Assembly (NCBI GenBank): GCA_021846635.1
Contig: JAJZWO010000003.1
Span: 1 to 39,234 of the forward strand
Source: Microcaldota archaeon
GTDB lineage: Archaea; Micrarchaeota; Micrarchaeia; Micrarchaeales; Micrarchaeaceae
Direction of reading: 5' to 3'
DNA: 39,234 bases
The notes below the pieces were generated by a model. That model saw nothing but the letters and a program-made list of their open reading frames with translations. It was not told the DNA's origin and searched no databases. Positions 9,710 to 18,594 of the stretch are shown here, piece by piece (within the stretch, counting starts at the first letter, position 1; every line of letters starts with the position of its first letter). Made by a program: the position numbers and the translations under genes.

Positions 9710-9811
9710 ATCATTAAATTTAGCGTTAAAAAGATATAATTAACTGTAAGCGCGGAAGCGCATCACTGATAAGCTATAAGTATTTTCAATCAAAGTTAAT
9801 CCAGTGGTAGA

Positions 9812-10960
9812 ATGGCTGAGCAAGAAAGCATAAACCTGGGTCTTGAAGGGGTTTATTTTGCAGAGAGCATGATATGCAAGGTAGATGGAATAGAAGGCAA
9901 GCTCTACTATAGGGGCTACCCGATAGAGGTTCTTGCAGAGCATTCTAATTTCGAGGAGGTCTCCTACCTGCTCCTTTACGGGAAGCTTCCCACAAAAACA
10001 GAGCTGAAATCGTTTTCGTTCCTGCTCTCGTCAAACAGGGATATCGAGCCGCAGGTTCTAGAATACATCAAAACTGTGGCAGGGAAGAGCCATGCAATGC
10101 ACGTCCTGCGTACGGCGATATCAATGGAAGCATCGCTCGACAAACAAGCTGACGAGGCAACTCCGGAAGCCAATCTGCTCAAGTCCACAAAACTGATAGC
10201 CAAGACAGGAAGCATAGTGGCAGCAATAGGAAGGCTCTCAATCGGCGCGAAATACGTCGAGCCTGACAAGTCGCTCGGGCACGCAGAAAACTTCCTTCAC
10301 ATGCTTCAGGGCGAAAAACCCGATCCCGAAAAGGCAAAGATGCTTGACCTGATGATGGTGCTGCATGCGGAGCATAGTTCTAACGCCTCTACATTTTCTA
10401 CAATAGTCACCGGCGCAACCCTCTCCGACCTGTATTCTGCGGCAGTATCCGGCATAGGCACGCTAAAAGGGCCTCTTCATGGCGGCGCAGACGAACGTGC
10501 CCTGAAGATGCTGTACGACATAGGGAAGCCAGAGAATACCGAGAGTTACATAAACAGCATACTGTCAAGCAAGGAGCGCGTTATGGGCTTCGGCCACAGA
10601 GTTTACAAGACATACGACCCAAGGGCAAAGATAATAAAGAAATACTTGATGAAGCTTCAATCGGATTCCACCGAAGAAGTGCAGAACCTCTCCGGCATAG
10701 CACTCGCAGCAGAAAAGATTATGGTGGATCGGCTTGGCAAGTCTCACAACATATGGCCTAACGTCGATTTCTTCAGCGGCCCGGTATACAGGCACATAGG
10801 CATACCTATAGAGATATTCACGCCGCTGTTCGCGGTAAGCAGGATGCCTGGCTGGTGTGCGCACATGCTGGAATACTGGGGCAACAACAGGCTTATACGC
10901 CCGCTGGACTACTACAAGGGGCCGCTGGACCTCAAATACGTACCTATCGAGCAGAGGTGA
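9812..10960 (+). CDS. gltA: citrate synthase
   Basis: 382 aa; GPLHGGADERALKML, VMGFGHRVYKTYDPRAK, PNVDFFSGPVYRHIGIP. Confidence 0.96.
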   Translation: MAEQESINLGLEGVYFAESMICKVDGIEGKLYYRGYPIEVLAEHSNFEEVSYLLLYGKLPTKTELKSFSFLLSSNRDIEPQVLEYIKTVAGKSHAMHVLRTAISMEASLDKQADEATPEANLLKSTKLIAKTGSIVAAIGRLSIGAKYVEPDKSLGHAENFLHMLQGEKPDPEKAKMLDLMMVLHAEHSSNASTFSTIVTGATLSDLYSAAVSGIGTLKGPLHGGADERALKMLYDIGKPENTESYINSILSSKERVMGFGHRVYKTYDPRAKIIKKYLMKLQSDSTEEVQNLSGIALAAEKIMVDRLGKSHNIWPNVDFFSGPVYRHIGIPIEIFTPLFAVSRMPGWCAHMLEYWGNNRLIRPLDYYKGPLDLKYVPIEQR

Positions 10961-10964
10961 TGCA

Positions 10965-12026
10965 TTGAAGTACGGCCTCGTTTGCACCAACTGTGGGCAT
11001 GCATACGGCTCTTCCTATAAGAGCCAGGTATGTGCAAGGTGCGGGTCTTTTCTCGAAGTCGTCTACAAATCTAATCCGAAAGTTACTGCCGCAGCTAGAG
11101 GGTCGTTCTGGGATTTTTCCGGGATACTCCCTGACGGGAAATACAGGAAGTACGAAGTCGGCATGACAAAAATGTTCTCCGATGCTGAGGATGACCAGCT
11201 TATTTATAAGCTCGAGACCGAGAACCCAACCCATTCCTTCAAGGACAGGGGCTCGGTAATAGAGGTCGCAAAAGCGAAGGAATACGGCTTCAAAGAGGTG
11301 GCTTGCGCCTCGACAGGCAACATGGCTTATTCAGTTGCATACTATTCCAAGCTCTACGGGATAAAATCCAGAATCTTCGTCAGCAGGGACGCGAACAAGG
11401 ACAAGATAGAGGAGATAATGTCTACGCACGATGCCGTAATAACAAGAGGCAAATGGGACTTTACCGGAGCACAGAAGGAGGCGCTGAAATATGCATCAAA
11501 GACTGGTGCCTTCATAACGGGAGACTACTGCTACAGGAAGGAGGGGCAGAAGACGATTGCATACGAGATAATTGCCAGTGCGAAGAGCGTATCAAACATA
11601 ATAGTGCCAGTGGGCAACGCTACGCTGCTGAGCGCCACGCTAAAGGCTCTGAGCGAGATGGAATCCGCTGGAGCAATAAAGCGCCAGCCGAAAGTCATAG
11701 CCGTGCAGTCAGAGCGGTGCAATCCGTTCTCAAAAGCATTCAACTCTAAGGAAATGGTAAGATATGCTACTCCATCAACATCAGCAGACGCGATAGCTGT
11801 GGGGTACCCCACGTTCGGGGATATGGCGGCAAAGCAGCTCAGGCAGAACGGCGGAATGGCAGTATCTGTAAGCGAAGCTTTGATGAGAAGAGCACAGGAT
11901 CGCATGAGAGAATATTACGGAATTACAATAGAACTCGCATCTGCAGCCACCATAGCAGCATACGCTCTGCTCAAGCCGCGCCTGAAAGGAAAAAGCGTAG
12001 CCATAATAAGCGGGGGAAACGTGTAA
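10965..12026 (+). CDS. thrC: threonine synthase
   Basis: N-terminal zinc-ribbon-like CTNCGHAY...CARCGS; ENPTHSFKDRGSV PLP motif; TTG start with GGTGA-N4. Confidence 0.9.
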   Translation: MKYGLVCTNCGHAYGSSYKSQVCARCGSFLEVVYKSNPKVTAAARGSFWDFSGILPDGKYRKYEVGMTKMFSDAEDDQLIYKLETENPTHSFKDRGSVIEVAKAKEYGFKEVACASTGNMAYSVAYYSKLYGIKSRIFVSRDANKDKIEEIMSTHDAVITRGKWDFTGAQKEALKYASKTGAFITGDYCYRKEGQKTIAYEIIASAKSVSNIIVPVGNATLLSATLKALSEMESAGAIKRQPKVIAVQSERCNPFSKAFNSKEMVRYATPSTSADAIAVGYPTFGDMAAKQLRQNGGMAVSVSEALMRRAQDRMREYYGITIELASAATIAAYALLKPRLKGKSVAIISGGNV

Positions 12027-12073
12027 AACCCCATTCACATAAGCCGTAAATATATCAGACATAGATTATACGT

Positions 12074-12409
12074 GTGTCACAAAGCAAAGCACTGAAGCGC
12101 ATAATTGCAGCCGACATTGCCCTCGCTGATTTAGCGCTCGGGTCCGCCGCATCGCGCTATTACTTGTACGAGTTCGCACAGAGCGGGAGATTAAACTTCG
12201 CTGGCCACAGCCTGATCGAATTGCCCGCAGTTGCAAGCATCTCCGGAACAAGCATAGAAATAGTGCTATCCGCTTCAGTAATGATTGCTGCTCCATTGAT
12301 ATATGCTATTGAGTATAGACTTCTCGACAAAGTCTACATACCTCTTTATAAAAAGGGGGTGGAGCTATACAGAAAGGCGGCAGGACTTCTTAGGCAGTCT
12401 CCTCCCTGA
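12074..12409 (+). CDS. small hypothetical protein with hydrophobic segment
   Basis: 111 aa; GTG start about 25 nt after TATA-like taaatatatc. Confidence 0.55.
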   Translation: MSQSKALKRIIAADIALADLALGSAASRYYLYEFAQSGRLNFAGHSLIELPAVASISGTSIEIVLSASVMIAAPLIYAIEYRLLDKVYIPLYKKGVELYRKAAGLLRQSPP

Positions 12410-12704
12410 ATATTCTGTGCCTTGGCATTCCGTCTATTATTTCCCTTCCTTTCTGAGTTGTGCTGTGGAATTCGCTGCTTTGCACAAACTTCTTGAAAGA
12501 TTCCATATCTTCCCAATCGGTATATATCATGTATTCCGAACTTCCACCTATCTGCTTGTAGAGCTTTGCGTCCCTGATTCCAGATGCCGTTCCCTTGAGA
12601 TGCTCGACAACCTCCCCGAATATGCTCTCAAACTCTGCCTCGTGCCCCCGCTTCACCCTATAATACAGACCAACGTTTATCATAGCATCAGTGAAGCAAT
12701 GCAT
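12390..12704 (-). CDS. antibiotic biosynthesis monooxygenase (ABM)-like/dimeric alpha-beta barrel protein
   Basis: NVGLYYRVKRGHEAEFESIFGEVVEHLKG...YMIYTDWEDMESFKKFVQSSEFHSTT. Confidence 0.75.
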   Translation of the reverse strand: MHCFTDAMINVGLYYRVKRGHEAEFESIFGEVVEHLKGTASGIRDAKLYKQIGGSSEYMIYTDWEDMESFKKFVQSSEFHSTTQKGREIIDGMPRHRIFREETA

Positions 12705-12798
12705 AGAAGATATAAATCGTATATACAGAAAACTTTTACCTCTGGGTGCATCCCTGTTAACGGATAACTATTTAGGGCATTCCAGTCAAGTATAAATC

Positions 12799-13710
12799 AT
12801 GCGTATGCTTAAGGACACCGCAGTAATGCTGATGGCGTATGGTGCGCCCAGCAGCCTTGACGATGTGGAAGCCTATCTGACCGACATAAAGCACGGGGTT
12901 AAACCATCCAACGACGAGCTTCTCACGCTAAAGAAAAAGTACGCAGCAATAGGCGGCGTTTCCCCAATAAAGTCAGTTACCGAAAAGCAGGCTCTGTCGC
13001 TTGAGCACGCGCTAGCAATAGAATACGGCGAGGACATACGCGTTTTCATCGGGATGAAACACGCATACCCAAAGATTTCTGAATCTGCTAAAAGGATACG
13101 CGCGTTCGGCAACATAACTAGCGTCATAGGAATAGCTCTAGCCCCACAGTACTCTTCGGTAAGCATACCCGGGTACGGGAATCCGCTTGCCTCTGCGCTG
13201 GAAGGCCATGCCAAGGTAAATATGGTAGAAAAATGGCACGATGCTCCTGGATTTGCGGAGATGTGGGCTTCGAATATATCAAAATGCATTGCTGGTGAAA
13301 GCGGTAGCACTTTTGTAATGTTCACTGCCCACAGCCTACCTAAAGCTGCCATGTCTGCCGACGATCCGTATCAAGCACAGCTTGACGAGACCGTAGAGTC
13401 AATAGTTCAAGCTGGCGGAATAGAGAAGTATGATTTCGCGTTCCAGAGCGGCGCAGGAAGAAACGGGTGGCTAGGTCCTGACATCGTATCTAGGCTGGAG
13501 GAGCACAAGTCTGAATGCGACTCGTTTGTATTTGCTCCGATAGGCTACGTATCCGACAATCTTGAGGTTCTGTACGACCTGGACACAGAGACCAAGGAAT
13601 ACTGCTCAAAGCTCGGCAAGGGCTATCTGCGGCCGCAAATGCCAAACGATTCCCCAGAGCTCTCAAGCGTACTCGTAGAAGTATGCAGGCCTTATCTTGA
13701 AAAACGATAA
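12799..13710 (+). CDS. hemH: ferrochelatase (proto- or coproporphyrin type)
   Basis: VMLMAYGAPSSLDDVEAYL, GGVSPIKSVTEKQA, FTAHSLPKAA, APIGYVSDNLEVLYDLD. Confidence 0.92.
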   Translation: MRMLKDTAVMLMAYGAPSSLDDVEAYLTDIKHGVKPSNDELLTLKKKYAAIGGVSPIKSVTEKQALSLEHALAIEYGEDIRVFIGMKHAYPKISESAKRIRAFGNITSVIGIALAPQYSSVSIPGYGNPLASALEGHAKVNMVEKWHDAPGFAEMWASNISKCIAGESGSTFVMFTAHSLPKAAMSADDPYQAQLDETVESIVQAGGIEKYDFAFQSGAGRNGWLGPDIVSRLEEHKSECDSFVFAPIGYVSDNLEVLYDLDTETKEYCSKLGKGYLRPQMPNDSPELSSVLVEVCRPYLEKR

Positions 13711-13712
13711 TT

Positions 13713-14360
13713 TCAATCTCTGTCGCTCATTATGCTTTCATATATCTCTGCTGCACCGCGCAACATTATGAATGCGAACAGTATTCCCACCAAGGCGTAG
13801 CCTATTATCATGGGATAGCTGTAGACGAACTCAAGCACAAGGTAACCAAAAGTCAGGAACTTGACTATGTTTATTGCGCCGCGGCTAGCATTTGATTTGT
13901 AGACCACGTTAGCAAACTTTGACTTCATCTTGGAGGATGTGCCCTTCGCTCCCATGAATGCGTCTGCAAAAGAGTGTCTTACGACAACCAGCAGCAATAT
14001 GATCAAAGGTATCAAGTGCAGGTATGTGAAAAGTATCCAGAGCACATATTCAGCTACCCTGTCCCCTGCTATGTCTATCCTGGCTCCAAACCTCGAGACC
14101 TTTGAGACTTCAAGCTTGTACTTGTGTATCTCTTCCCTGGCTTTCTTGTCTCCAAGCGCAGCACCCTTTATGTACCTCACGAAGCCTACTTTGCCCTTGC
14201 TTACCTCCCAAACTGCGAAGTAGCCGTCTACAGCATCCAGAAGCATAGCTATTGCTATTATAATTACCGTTACGTATCCGGGAAACTTTATCAGCACTAG
14301 GTATGCGACAAGGAATATCAGTGCGGTCCTGAAAAGCGTCGTCGCATCTGCAAGTCTCAT
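13713..14360 (-). CDS. CDP-alcohol phosphatidyltransferase family protein with an insertion in the motif
   Basis: LLDAVDGYFA ... 42 aa ... GARIDIAGDRVAEY; multiple TM segments. Confidence 0.78.
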   Translation of the reverse strand: MRLADATTLFRTALIFLVAYLVLIKFPGYVTVIIIAIAMLLDAVDGYFAVWEVSKGKVGFVRYIKGAALGDKKAREEIHKYKLEVSKVSRFGARIDIAGDRVAEYVLWILFTYLHLIPLIILLLVVVRHSFADAFMGAKGTSSKMKSKFANVVYKSNASRGAINIVKFLTFGYLVLEFVYSYPMIIGYALVGILFAFIMLRGAAEIYESIMSDRD

Positions 14361-14391
14361 CCTACCTACCTATTTGTGGTGTATCCTCCAA

Positions 14392-15054
14392 TCACGGGTA
14401 TGGCGTCCCGATGCCCCCTGCCCCTACTCCTGCCCCCGAAAGAAAGGCTGTAGAAGCGAAAAAGTACGTGAATGCAAAAATGACCGCCGTAAGCGCAAAC
14501 ACGAGCAGCATTGCAGCAAGTATCGCCACAACTGCGTCAGTCCTCTTAATCTTGTGCTGCGACGCAAGCGAAACTATCAGCACCACAACGCTCCAAACCG
14601 AAAGCACAATAAGCGCTGCTATCCCTACCACCGGTATGGCTACGACCCAGTAAAGCAGCATCATAGGGAGCTGTGCAAACATTACTGCGGCAAAGCTCCT
14701 TTCATAATTCTTGTCAAATACCTTGAGCAGGTTGTATCCAATCAACTGGTATATGAATGCGTTTATGAATATGCTTATAGGCACAAGTACCCAGAAATAC
14801 ACCAGCCCAAGCACGATGGCAGCAGCCCCTAACCCAGCCAGGAAAACAGCGTTGCCGCCAAATAGCGTGCTGCCGTATGACGATATCCCTAACGAAATCA
14901 TCGCTGCCCCTATTATAATGAATATTATCGCAGGTATTACCGTATTCTGATAATAGAATTTGAGAGCGTCGCCAACGCTCATCTTTGACTTAGCCAGAAG
15001 CGAAGGGTGGAAATACACATTCCATCCAAGCTTTATGTTTTTCATGAATCCCAT
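14392..15054 (-). CDS. Yip1-domain-like membrane protein
   Basis: Multi-TM; NAFIYQLIGYNLLKVFDKNYERSFAAVMFAQLPMML. GGTGT-N4-ATG. Confidence 0.7.
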   Translation of the reverse strand: MGFMKNIKLGWNVYFHPSLLAKSKMSVGDALKFYYQNTVIPAIIFIIIGAAMISLGISSYGSTLFGGNAVFLAGLGAAAIVLGLVYFWVLVPISIFINAFIYQLIGYNLLKVFDKNYERSFAAVMFAQLPMMLLYWVVAIPVVGIAALIVLSVWSVVVLIVSLASQHKIKRTDAVVAILAAMLLVFALTAVIFAFTYFFASTAFLSGAGVGAGGIGTPYP

Positions 15055-15062
15055 AGCAACAC

Positions 15063-15590
15063 CTACTTTTTCTCTCTATCCTTCTCACGCTGTATTGCCT
15101 TCCTTATCTTATCTTTGGCTTCCTCTGCGTTGCCAAAATCTGTTATCTTGACCCATTTCCCTGATTCAAGTTCCTTGTAATGCTCAAAGAAATGTATTAT
15201 CTTCTTCCTCACGCTTTCATCTAGGTCAGAAATGTCCTTCATCTTCGAGAAATACGGGTCAACCTTCTCAACTGGAACAGAAATTATCTTTTCATCCTTG
15301 CCGTTCTCATCCTCCATGTGCGCCACCCCGATCGGCCTCGAAACGATATACGTGCCAGGCGCGAATGGCTGGTTGGATATGATAAGTATGTCAAGCGGGT
15401 CATTGTCCTCCCCCCAGCTTCCAGGTATGAATCCATAGTTGAACGGATACACCATCGAAGTGAAGAGCACTCTGTCAACCTTCAGTACTTCAGATTCCTC
15501 ATCAAGCTCGTATTTTATGTTGCTTCCCATCGGTATCTCTATGAAAGAGTTTACCTTCTCTGGCGCATCCTTTCCGGCTCCAAGTTTCAT
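15063..15590 (-). CDS. ppa: inorganic pyrophosphatase, soluble family I
   Basis: [50 protein letters not shown]. Confidence 0.96.
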   Translation of the reverse strand: MKLGAGKDAPEKVNSFIEIPMGSNIKYELDEESEVLKVDRVLFTSMVYPFNYGFIPGSWGEDNDPLDILIISNQPFAPGTYIVSRPIGVAHMEDENGKDEKIISVPVEKVDPYFSKMKDISDLDESVRKKIIHFFEHYKELESGKWVKITDFGNAEEAKDKIRKAIQREKDREKK

Positions 15591-15644
15591 GAAATCACGC
15601 TACCTACAAATCCTTCAACATAAATATATAATACTTGTTTGCAT

Positions 15645-16169
15645 TTACCCACCTAAAACATGGGCTATTAGCCCCATCTCTGTATCGTCAAAAGCGTCGC
15701 CAGGATTCTTGCGTACGAATCCAAGTATCTCCTTCCTATAAGATGTAATCCCGTGCAAAAGCATGTCCTCAATATCGTTGCCAGGTGTATCCGCCTGCAG
15801 CTCAGACGCCCAGCTACCGAGCTCAATTGAATAGTCATAGAGCATCTTCATCTTTCCTACTGCAAGAAGAAATCTCTTCAGCTCTTCAATCCTTTCAACT
15901 GTCCTGCTGTCAACGCTGCCAGAGCCTTCAAGCTCCTCTATGCTTTGCGAATGCCTTCGTATTATGGCATCGGCGTTGTCAACTATATTGTCGAGCACGA
16001 ACATCTTAGTCTCAGAGTCGTTCTGCTCTACTGCAGTAACCAGCCTGCCGTTTATCGCGGCACGCCCCGCCTTTACTTCGATATCGAGAGTATCAAGCGC
16101 CCGCGCGAGCATCTCGTCCTTAATCTTTATCAAAAAAGCCTGGGCTTCAAGCCATGTTGTGCCTCCCAT
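15645..16169 (-). CDS. hypothetical helical protein
   Basis: 174-aa ORF with charged, helix-prone composition. Confidence 0.65.
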   Translation of the reverse strand: MGGTTWLEAQAFLIKIKDEMLARALDTLDIEVKAGRAAINGRLVTAVEQNDSETKMFVLDNIVDNADAIIRRHSQSIEELEGSGSVDSRTVERIEELKRFLLAVGKMKMLYDYSIELGSWASELQADTPGNDIEDMLLHGITSYRKEILGFVRKNPGDAFDDTEMGLIAHVLGG

Positions 16170-16245
16170 TACAAAACCTTACAAATCTGAAAACAGACAA
16201 ATGAATATAAATCTTTTTTTTATTATATGTTTCGGGTCAGTCACG

Positions 16246-17568
16246 ATGGTCCTATCCTACACCAAAGACTACACGAATAGTCTTACAGAAAGTGTAGAGC
16301 GCTCGGTCGAGCACTTAATATCCGGAGTAAAAGAGAACGGATTCATGTCTGCATCAAGGAAGTATCCCTGGTATTACCCCCACTGGTTCAGGGATTCAAG
16401 CTTTGTCTCGATGGCGTTATTGCGATACTCATCCTTATCGCGCCGCACCCAAATGTTCTCAAAAGGCGAAGAGGCATTTGAAGCAGCTGACAAGATCAAC
16501 GGATTCAATTCCCGCAACATACTGGTCAGGATAGGAGCCATAGGCGAATCTAACCATAAGCTCAACAGCGACCCTGATTTCTACAACCTCCGCTTCCACA
16601 TTCCCGCCAGAGTTGACGAGAACGGAATGCTGTGCGACAAGCATTTCAACTCTAATGGAAGGGACTTCCCGGTGGTGGATACCAACGAGCCTACCTACGG
16701 CGATAGCTGGCTGCGCCAGTCCGATTCCATACCGCTAACAATACTTGCCCTGAAGCAGGAATACCAGATGTTCGGAAAGTTGCCGCGCAGTGCAAATTTG
16801 CTTCTGAACAGGTATTCGAACGAGCTTGTAAAATACCTTTCGAAAATTTACGACTTGAAAAGTTCAAATGCGTGGGAAATGGACCTTGACAAAAGGCACT
16901 CTTACGATTATGCATGCATATACGCAGGTTTGAAAGCCCTAGAATATTTTGCATCACAGGGCATAACCAACATAAAGCCTGAAGATGTGATGAAGACATT
17001 CTACCAGTATCACGACAAGGACCCTATGCAGATACTTAAGGATACTTTCGTAGTAGACAACGTGCTTATGAGGTACGCTCATGGGAACGAGCAGCGCGCA
17101 TCTGCAGCCGCAGGTGTTGATTCTTCGGAACTTTTTATATTCAGCCGGTTCCTAGAAGGCGGACTTGGCCAAGAAATAGAACATAAGACAATGGAAGAGA
17201 TAATTTCACAGCGCTTTGGCAGAAATGAACTCCCAACGAGATACCCTGGTGACGTTTACTTCACAGGGGGCAGATGGCTGCTCCTCGGATTGGAATGTGC
17301 AAGCTACCTCGCCAGGAATGGGAATTTTGAAGCCGCGGAGAGAAAGATAGCCCATGTGCTTGAGCATCACTTCGACTCCATGCCGGAACAGATCCTGGTT
17401 GAGCCCGAAAGCCCGAACCACGAAGCTGGCCTCCGCGACCTCGAGCGGAATAACGGCGAAACTATAAAAGAACTCGAATGGTCCTACGCCGAATATATAG
17501 AGGCGGTACTTAGCATTATGGATCCCGGAGCCAAGGACATCCATGTCCTAAGGGTACAAAAGGAGTAG
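16246..17568 (+). CDS. glycoside hydrolase family 15-like (glucoamylase/trehalase) protein
   Basis: SRKYPWYYPHWFRDSSFVSMALLRYSSL, SSNAWEMDLDKRHSYDYACIYAGLKAL, MPEQILVEPESPNHEAG, ELEWSYAEYI. ATG 16246 about 30 nt after TATA-like aatataaatc. Confidence 0.83.
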   Translation: MVLSYTKDYTNSLTESVERSVEHLISGVKENGFMSASRKYPWYYPHWFRDSSFVSMALLRYSSLSRRTQMFSKGEEAFEAADKINGFNSRNILVRIGAIGESNHKLNSDPDFYNLRFHIPARVDENGMLCDKHFNSNGRDFPVVDTNEPTYGDSWLRQSDSIPLTILALKQEYQMFGKLPRSANLLLNRYSNELVKYLSKIYDLKSSNAWEMDLDKRHSYDYACIYAGLKALEYFASQGITNIKPEDVMKTFYQYHDKDPMQILKDTFVVDNVLMRYAHGNEQRASAAAGVDSSELFIFSRFLEGGLGQEIEHKTMEEIISQRFGRNELPTRYPGDVYFTGGRWLLLGLECASYLARNGNFEAAERKIAHVLEHHFDSMPEQILVEPESPNHEAGLRDLERNNGETIKELEWSYAEYIEAVLSIMDPGAKDIHVLRVQKE

Positions 17569-17928
17569 TTACCTGCACTCAAGCTCGGTATCTATGTCGC
17601 TGCGTTCTGCTATTGCGCCGTCTTCGTCATAAGCATACATGGTAACGGATATTTTGTACTTTCCAGGATAACTTCCTTGTTTGGTATAGAACCTCACTCG
17701 CTTGCTTGCTGAACCTCCAGGCTTTATTATTCCTATGCGCGTCCTTCCCTCATTAAGGTCCCTGTCCATTGCAAGCGAAAATTGCTGATCTATGTGCACA
17801 TCGCATTCGCACCAGAATAGCGTGTCCTTGCTAGAATTCGAAAGGTCCATCAATATCTCGCCCTCCCCGCGCTTTCCAGCGTCTATCCTTTCCGGATTAA
17901 AGTTTATTTTAACTTTTATGTCGCCCAT
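17569..17928 (-). CDS. hypothetical CARDB-like beta protein
   Basis: GDIKVKINFNPERIDAGKRGEGEILMDLSNSSKDTLFWCECDV; GGAGGA before ATG at 17928. Confidence 0.65.
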   Translation of the reverse strand: MGDIKVKINFNPERIDAGKRGEGEILMDLSNSSKDTLFWCECDVHIDQQFSLAMDRDLNEGRTRIGIIKPGGSASKRVRFYTKQGSYPGKYKISVTMYAYDEDGAIAERSDIDTELECR

Positions 17929-18026
17929 AGTCCTCCTCCTTGTATCAAACCCTAATATTATCAAGATATGCATATTAAAACTTTTCAAGTTCCTGGCAAG
18001 CACTGAAATCCTTCACGCAATCAATA

Positions 18027-18590
18027 ATGCATAAAAATATGAAATACAACAATTGGTGTATCCTACGCAAGCGCGTCTTCGCAGAACACGGCAGTGCAGG
18101 CGTGCTGCAGGCAAACATGAGTGCTCATATGGCAGAAATCAACGAATCCAAGTTCATAGAAAAAGAACTTACGCTCAGGAAGCTACGGCTCTCGAGGGAA
18201 GTGCTGGAGACAAGGAGGTCAATGGTGAGGTGGCTCGCTCTGTCGCTCGGCATAATAAACCCCGGAGAATCCAGGATCCAGGCGCTCTATGTCCTTGACG
18301 GCATATTCAACTTTCAGTTCAAGAAGAGACAGGATCCGTCAGTGCAGGAACTTTCGGAATACATAAATACAAGCTGGGGCCACATAAACGAGAAGACTTT
18401 GAGGTACCACCTACTGAGGCTGAAGAATGCCGGCATAATAGGAAATTCAAAGGGCAAGTATTTCATGATGGTGCCAGACAACGGCGAGAAGTATGACGAA
18501 GCGGCGTGGGTGGATTTCTACTTCGATTCTGAAGTATCTCCTATAAAGGACAAGCTCAAGCAAGTCCTAAAGGAATTCAAGACAAGGTGA
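18027..18590 (+). CDS. winged-helix-like DNA-binding protein
   Basis: SVQELSEYINTSWGHINEKTLRYHLLRLKNAGIIGNSKGKYFMMV; start uncertain. Confidence 0.65.
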   Translation: MHKNMKYNNWCILRKRVFAEHGSAGVLQANMSAHMAEINESKFIEKELTLRKLRLSREVLETRRSMVRWLALSLGIINPGESRIQALYVLDGIFNFQFKKRQDPSVQELSEYINTSWGHINEKTLRYHLLRLKNAGIIGNSKGKYFMMVPDNGEKYDEAAWVDFYFDSEVSPIKDKLKQVLKEFKTR

Positions 18591-18594
18591 TTCT

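Noticed and set aside
8556-9739. Plus-strand ORFs across the Mqo-like gene
   Set aside because: Antisense of a coding gene with clear motifs.
10565-10990. 141-aa minus ORF over citrate synthase
   Set aside because: Shadow ORF; citrate synthase motifs on the plus strand are definitive.
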